Source: Sycon ciliatum (Eukaryota; Porifera; Calcarea; Leucosolenida; Sycettidae). Taken from it: a stretch of DNA of 64,000 nucleotides. The position numbers and the translations under genes were made by a program. The notes beneath the pieces are model-generated. The model worked only from the letters and a program-made list of their open reading frames with translations, did no database searches and had not been told where the DNA came from. Below are positions 62,535 to 64,000 of the stretch, in pieces. The stretch's first letter is position 1. The number at the start of each line of letters is the position of its first letter. Location of the stretch: NCBI RefSeq assembly GCF_964019385.1, contig NC_088655.1, positions 11,800,001-11,864,000 of the forward strand. Direction: 5' to 3'.

Positions 62535-64000
62535 CGGCTCCTGTGTCTGGCCCACCTACCTCTCGCCGCCTCTATGTCCGTGACGTCACCAGTGGAGCCC
62601 GTTTCCTAGTGGATACCGGTGCTGACGTCAGCCTGCTGCCAGCCACTTCTGAACACCGCCGCCACGTCGATCCGACTGGTCAGTGTCAGCTCCGCGCTGC
62701 TAATGGCTCTGCTATTCCGGCTTTCGGGCAGAGGTGTTTGACCCTTGACCTTGGTTTTAGACGAGCATTCCCTTGGATATTTGTCATTGCTGACGTGAAG
62801 GAGCCGATCCTGGGGGCTGATTTTCTCCATCGGTTCAGTCTCCAAGTCGACCTTCATGGACGCACCATCCGTGACAACTCCACTGACCTCCAGGTCAATT
62901 GCATTCCTGCCGGAATCGCATCGCTCAGCTGCTCCTTGGTGTCCGCCCCGGTGGCCACAGCACCAGCATTCACCGACCTGCTTGCCGAGTTCCCAAGCCT
63001 CACCAAACCATGCTGTTATGACCTCCCGGTCAAGCACTCGGTGGAGCACCATATTGTGACTACCGGCCCGCCACTGCATGCCCGCACTCGTCGGCTGGCT
63101 CCAGACCGCCTGGCAACGGCCAGAGCTGAGTTCCAGCATATGCTGTCCCTGGGCATCATTCGGCCATCCTCCTCGCCCTGGTCCAGCCCTCTCCACATGG
63201 TTCCTAAACCCAATGGAGACTGGAGGCCATGTGGAGACTACCGGCTCCTGAATAAAGTCACCGAACCGGATCGGTATCCGATTCCTCATATTCAGGATTT
63301 CACCAGCAGTCTCCATGGTGCTACAGTGTTTTCGAAACTGGATCTGGTCAGAGCGTATCACCAGATACCAGTAACCCCGGCCGACATTCCCAAGACTGCC
63401 ATCACGACTCCGTTCGGGTTATTTGAGTTCATCAGGATGCCCTTCGGCCTCCGGAACACGGCACAGTCATTCCAGCGGTTTATCGATTCAGTATTGCATG
63501 GCCTGGATTTCTGCTACGTCTACCTCGATGACCTCCTAATCGCCAGCTCCGACCACGCTACGCACCTGCAACATCTGCGCCTGGTGTTTGAGCGCCTGCA
63601 GCAGCATGGTTTGGTGATCAACCCCGCTAAGTGCGTTTTCGGCCAGCCGTCCCTGACGTTTCTGGGCCATCTGGTTAACGCCCAGGGCATCAGCCCGCTA
63701 CCGGCAAGAGTCGACGGCGTGGCTCAGTACTCCCTTCCAACATCTCGCCGCCAGCTTCGCGAGTTTCTGGGCATGGTCAACTTTTACCGGCGCTTTATTC
63801 CCCAGGCATCCGACATCCTCCAACCACTGACGGATCTGCTTGGTGGACCTCAGCGTCCGAAGAACTGTCCCCTGAAACTTGGCACTGCCGCTGTCACGGC
63901 ATTCCATGCTGCCAAGGACGCGCTTGCTGCAGCAACGCTGCTCATCCACCCCATCCCGGATGCACCCCTCCAGCTCGTTGTGGATGCATCAGATGTCGGA
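62535..64000 (+). pseudogene. Ty3-type pol: protease and reverse transcriptase (fossil element part)
   Basis: The protease motif [14 protein letters not shown] and LGADFLHRF are followed by the RT core: [78 protein letters not shown] and [11 protein letters not shown]. RNase H begins near the edge ([11 protein letters not shown]). Pol is in a different frame from gag, as is common in this family. RNase H, integrase and the 3' LTR would lie beyond the window. Confidence 0.88.

Larger units (their letters stand above)
60241..64000 (+). mobile_element. Ty3-type LTR retrotransposon, 5' portion, running off the window
   Basis: A 5' LTR (60241-61556, itself split by a LINE-like insertion) is followed by the primer-binding-like ATTGGTGACCCCG, then gag and pol. 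The LTR starts TGTAGCG, ends GCTACA and is about 480 bp without the insertion. The 3' half is outside the window, so wholeness and age cannot be judged. An insertion into its LTR shows it is not the newest element here. Confidence 0.85.

Overview
The window looks like a retroelement-rich stretch of an invertebrate animal genome. Spliceosomal introns are visible, and it holds a PIF/Harbinger transposase, APE-type LINEs, a LINE-like family with a restriction-like endonuclease domain, Ty3-type LTR fossils, many small TIR elements, and dispersed self-complementary ACATGT microsatellites. I could not name the species. I found no rRNA, no intact tRNA, no CRISPR array and no ordinary conserved host gene. 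Almost every coding stretch belongs to a mobile element or to one unusual palindromic locus.

Layout. 1-3.4 kb: a Harbinger transposon (three visible transposase exons) sits inside a Ty3-type gag fossil with its LTR. 3.4-9.1 kb: repeats and one LINE tail. 9.2-11.0 kb: a compact LTR element with two seemingly identical 346-bp LTRs carries a captured polyubiquitin-like segment. 11-17 kb: dispersed repeats, a GT-rich array and one acidic ORF. 17.0-32.5 kb: a near-perfect 15.5-kb palindrome. 32.5-43 kb: repeats, LINE pieces and a 1.4-kb hAT-like element inserted in a LINE. 44.2-48.4 kb: a full-length LINE-like element with an open 1256-codon ORF. 48.5-49.3 kb: a pair of MITEs. 49.5-55.7 kb: APE-type LINEs with nested insertions. 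56-60 kb: repeats and a foldback element. 60.2-64 kb: a Ty3-type element running off the window end.

The standout is the palindrome at 17023-32524. Its two arms of about 7.7 kb are almost identical, meet at a 32-bp unique spacer, start with AGTAGTTAG and end with CTAACTACT, and are flanked on both sides by the same hexamer GGCCGG. A 6-bp target duplication, 5'-AG termini and a size near 15 kb match what is known of Polinton/Maverick integration, yet I recognise no polymerase, integrase or capsid gene. Each arm carries a TFIIB-like zinc-ribbon gene, an orphan 256-residue gene, a gene joining HREDGPA-type repeats to a RING-H2 finger, a small two-exon double zinc-finger gene, a 1.3-kb GTTGTT minisatellite, three DR1 nuclear-receptor-type sites and several short perfect hairpins near the outer end. 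Two TFIIB-like genes fire outward from a shared centre with mirrored TATA boxes. I infer an integrated, symmetric mobile or virus-like DNA element built from two copies of one end. A young chromosomal inverted duplication or an assembly fold-back are the main alternatives.
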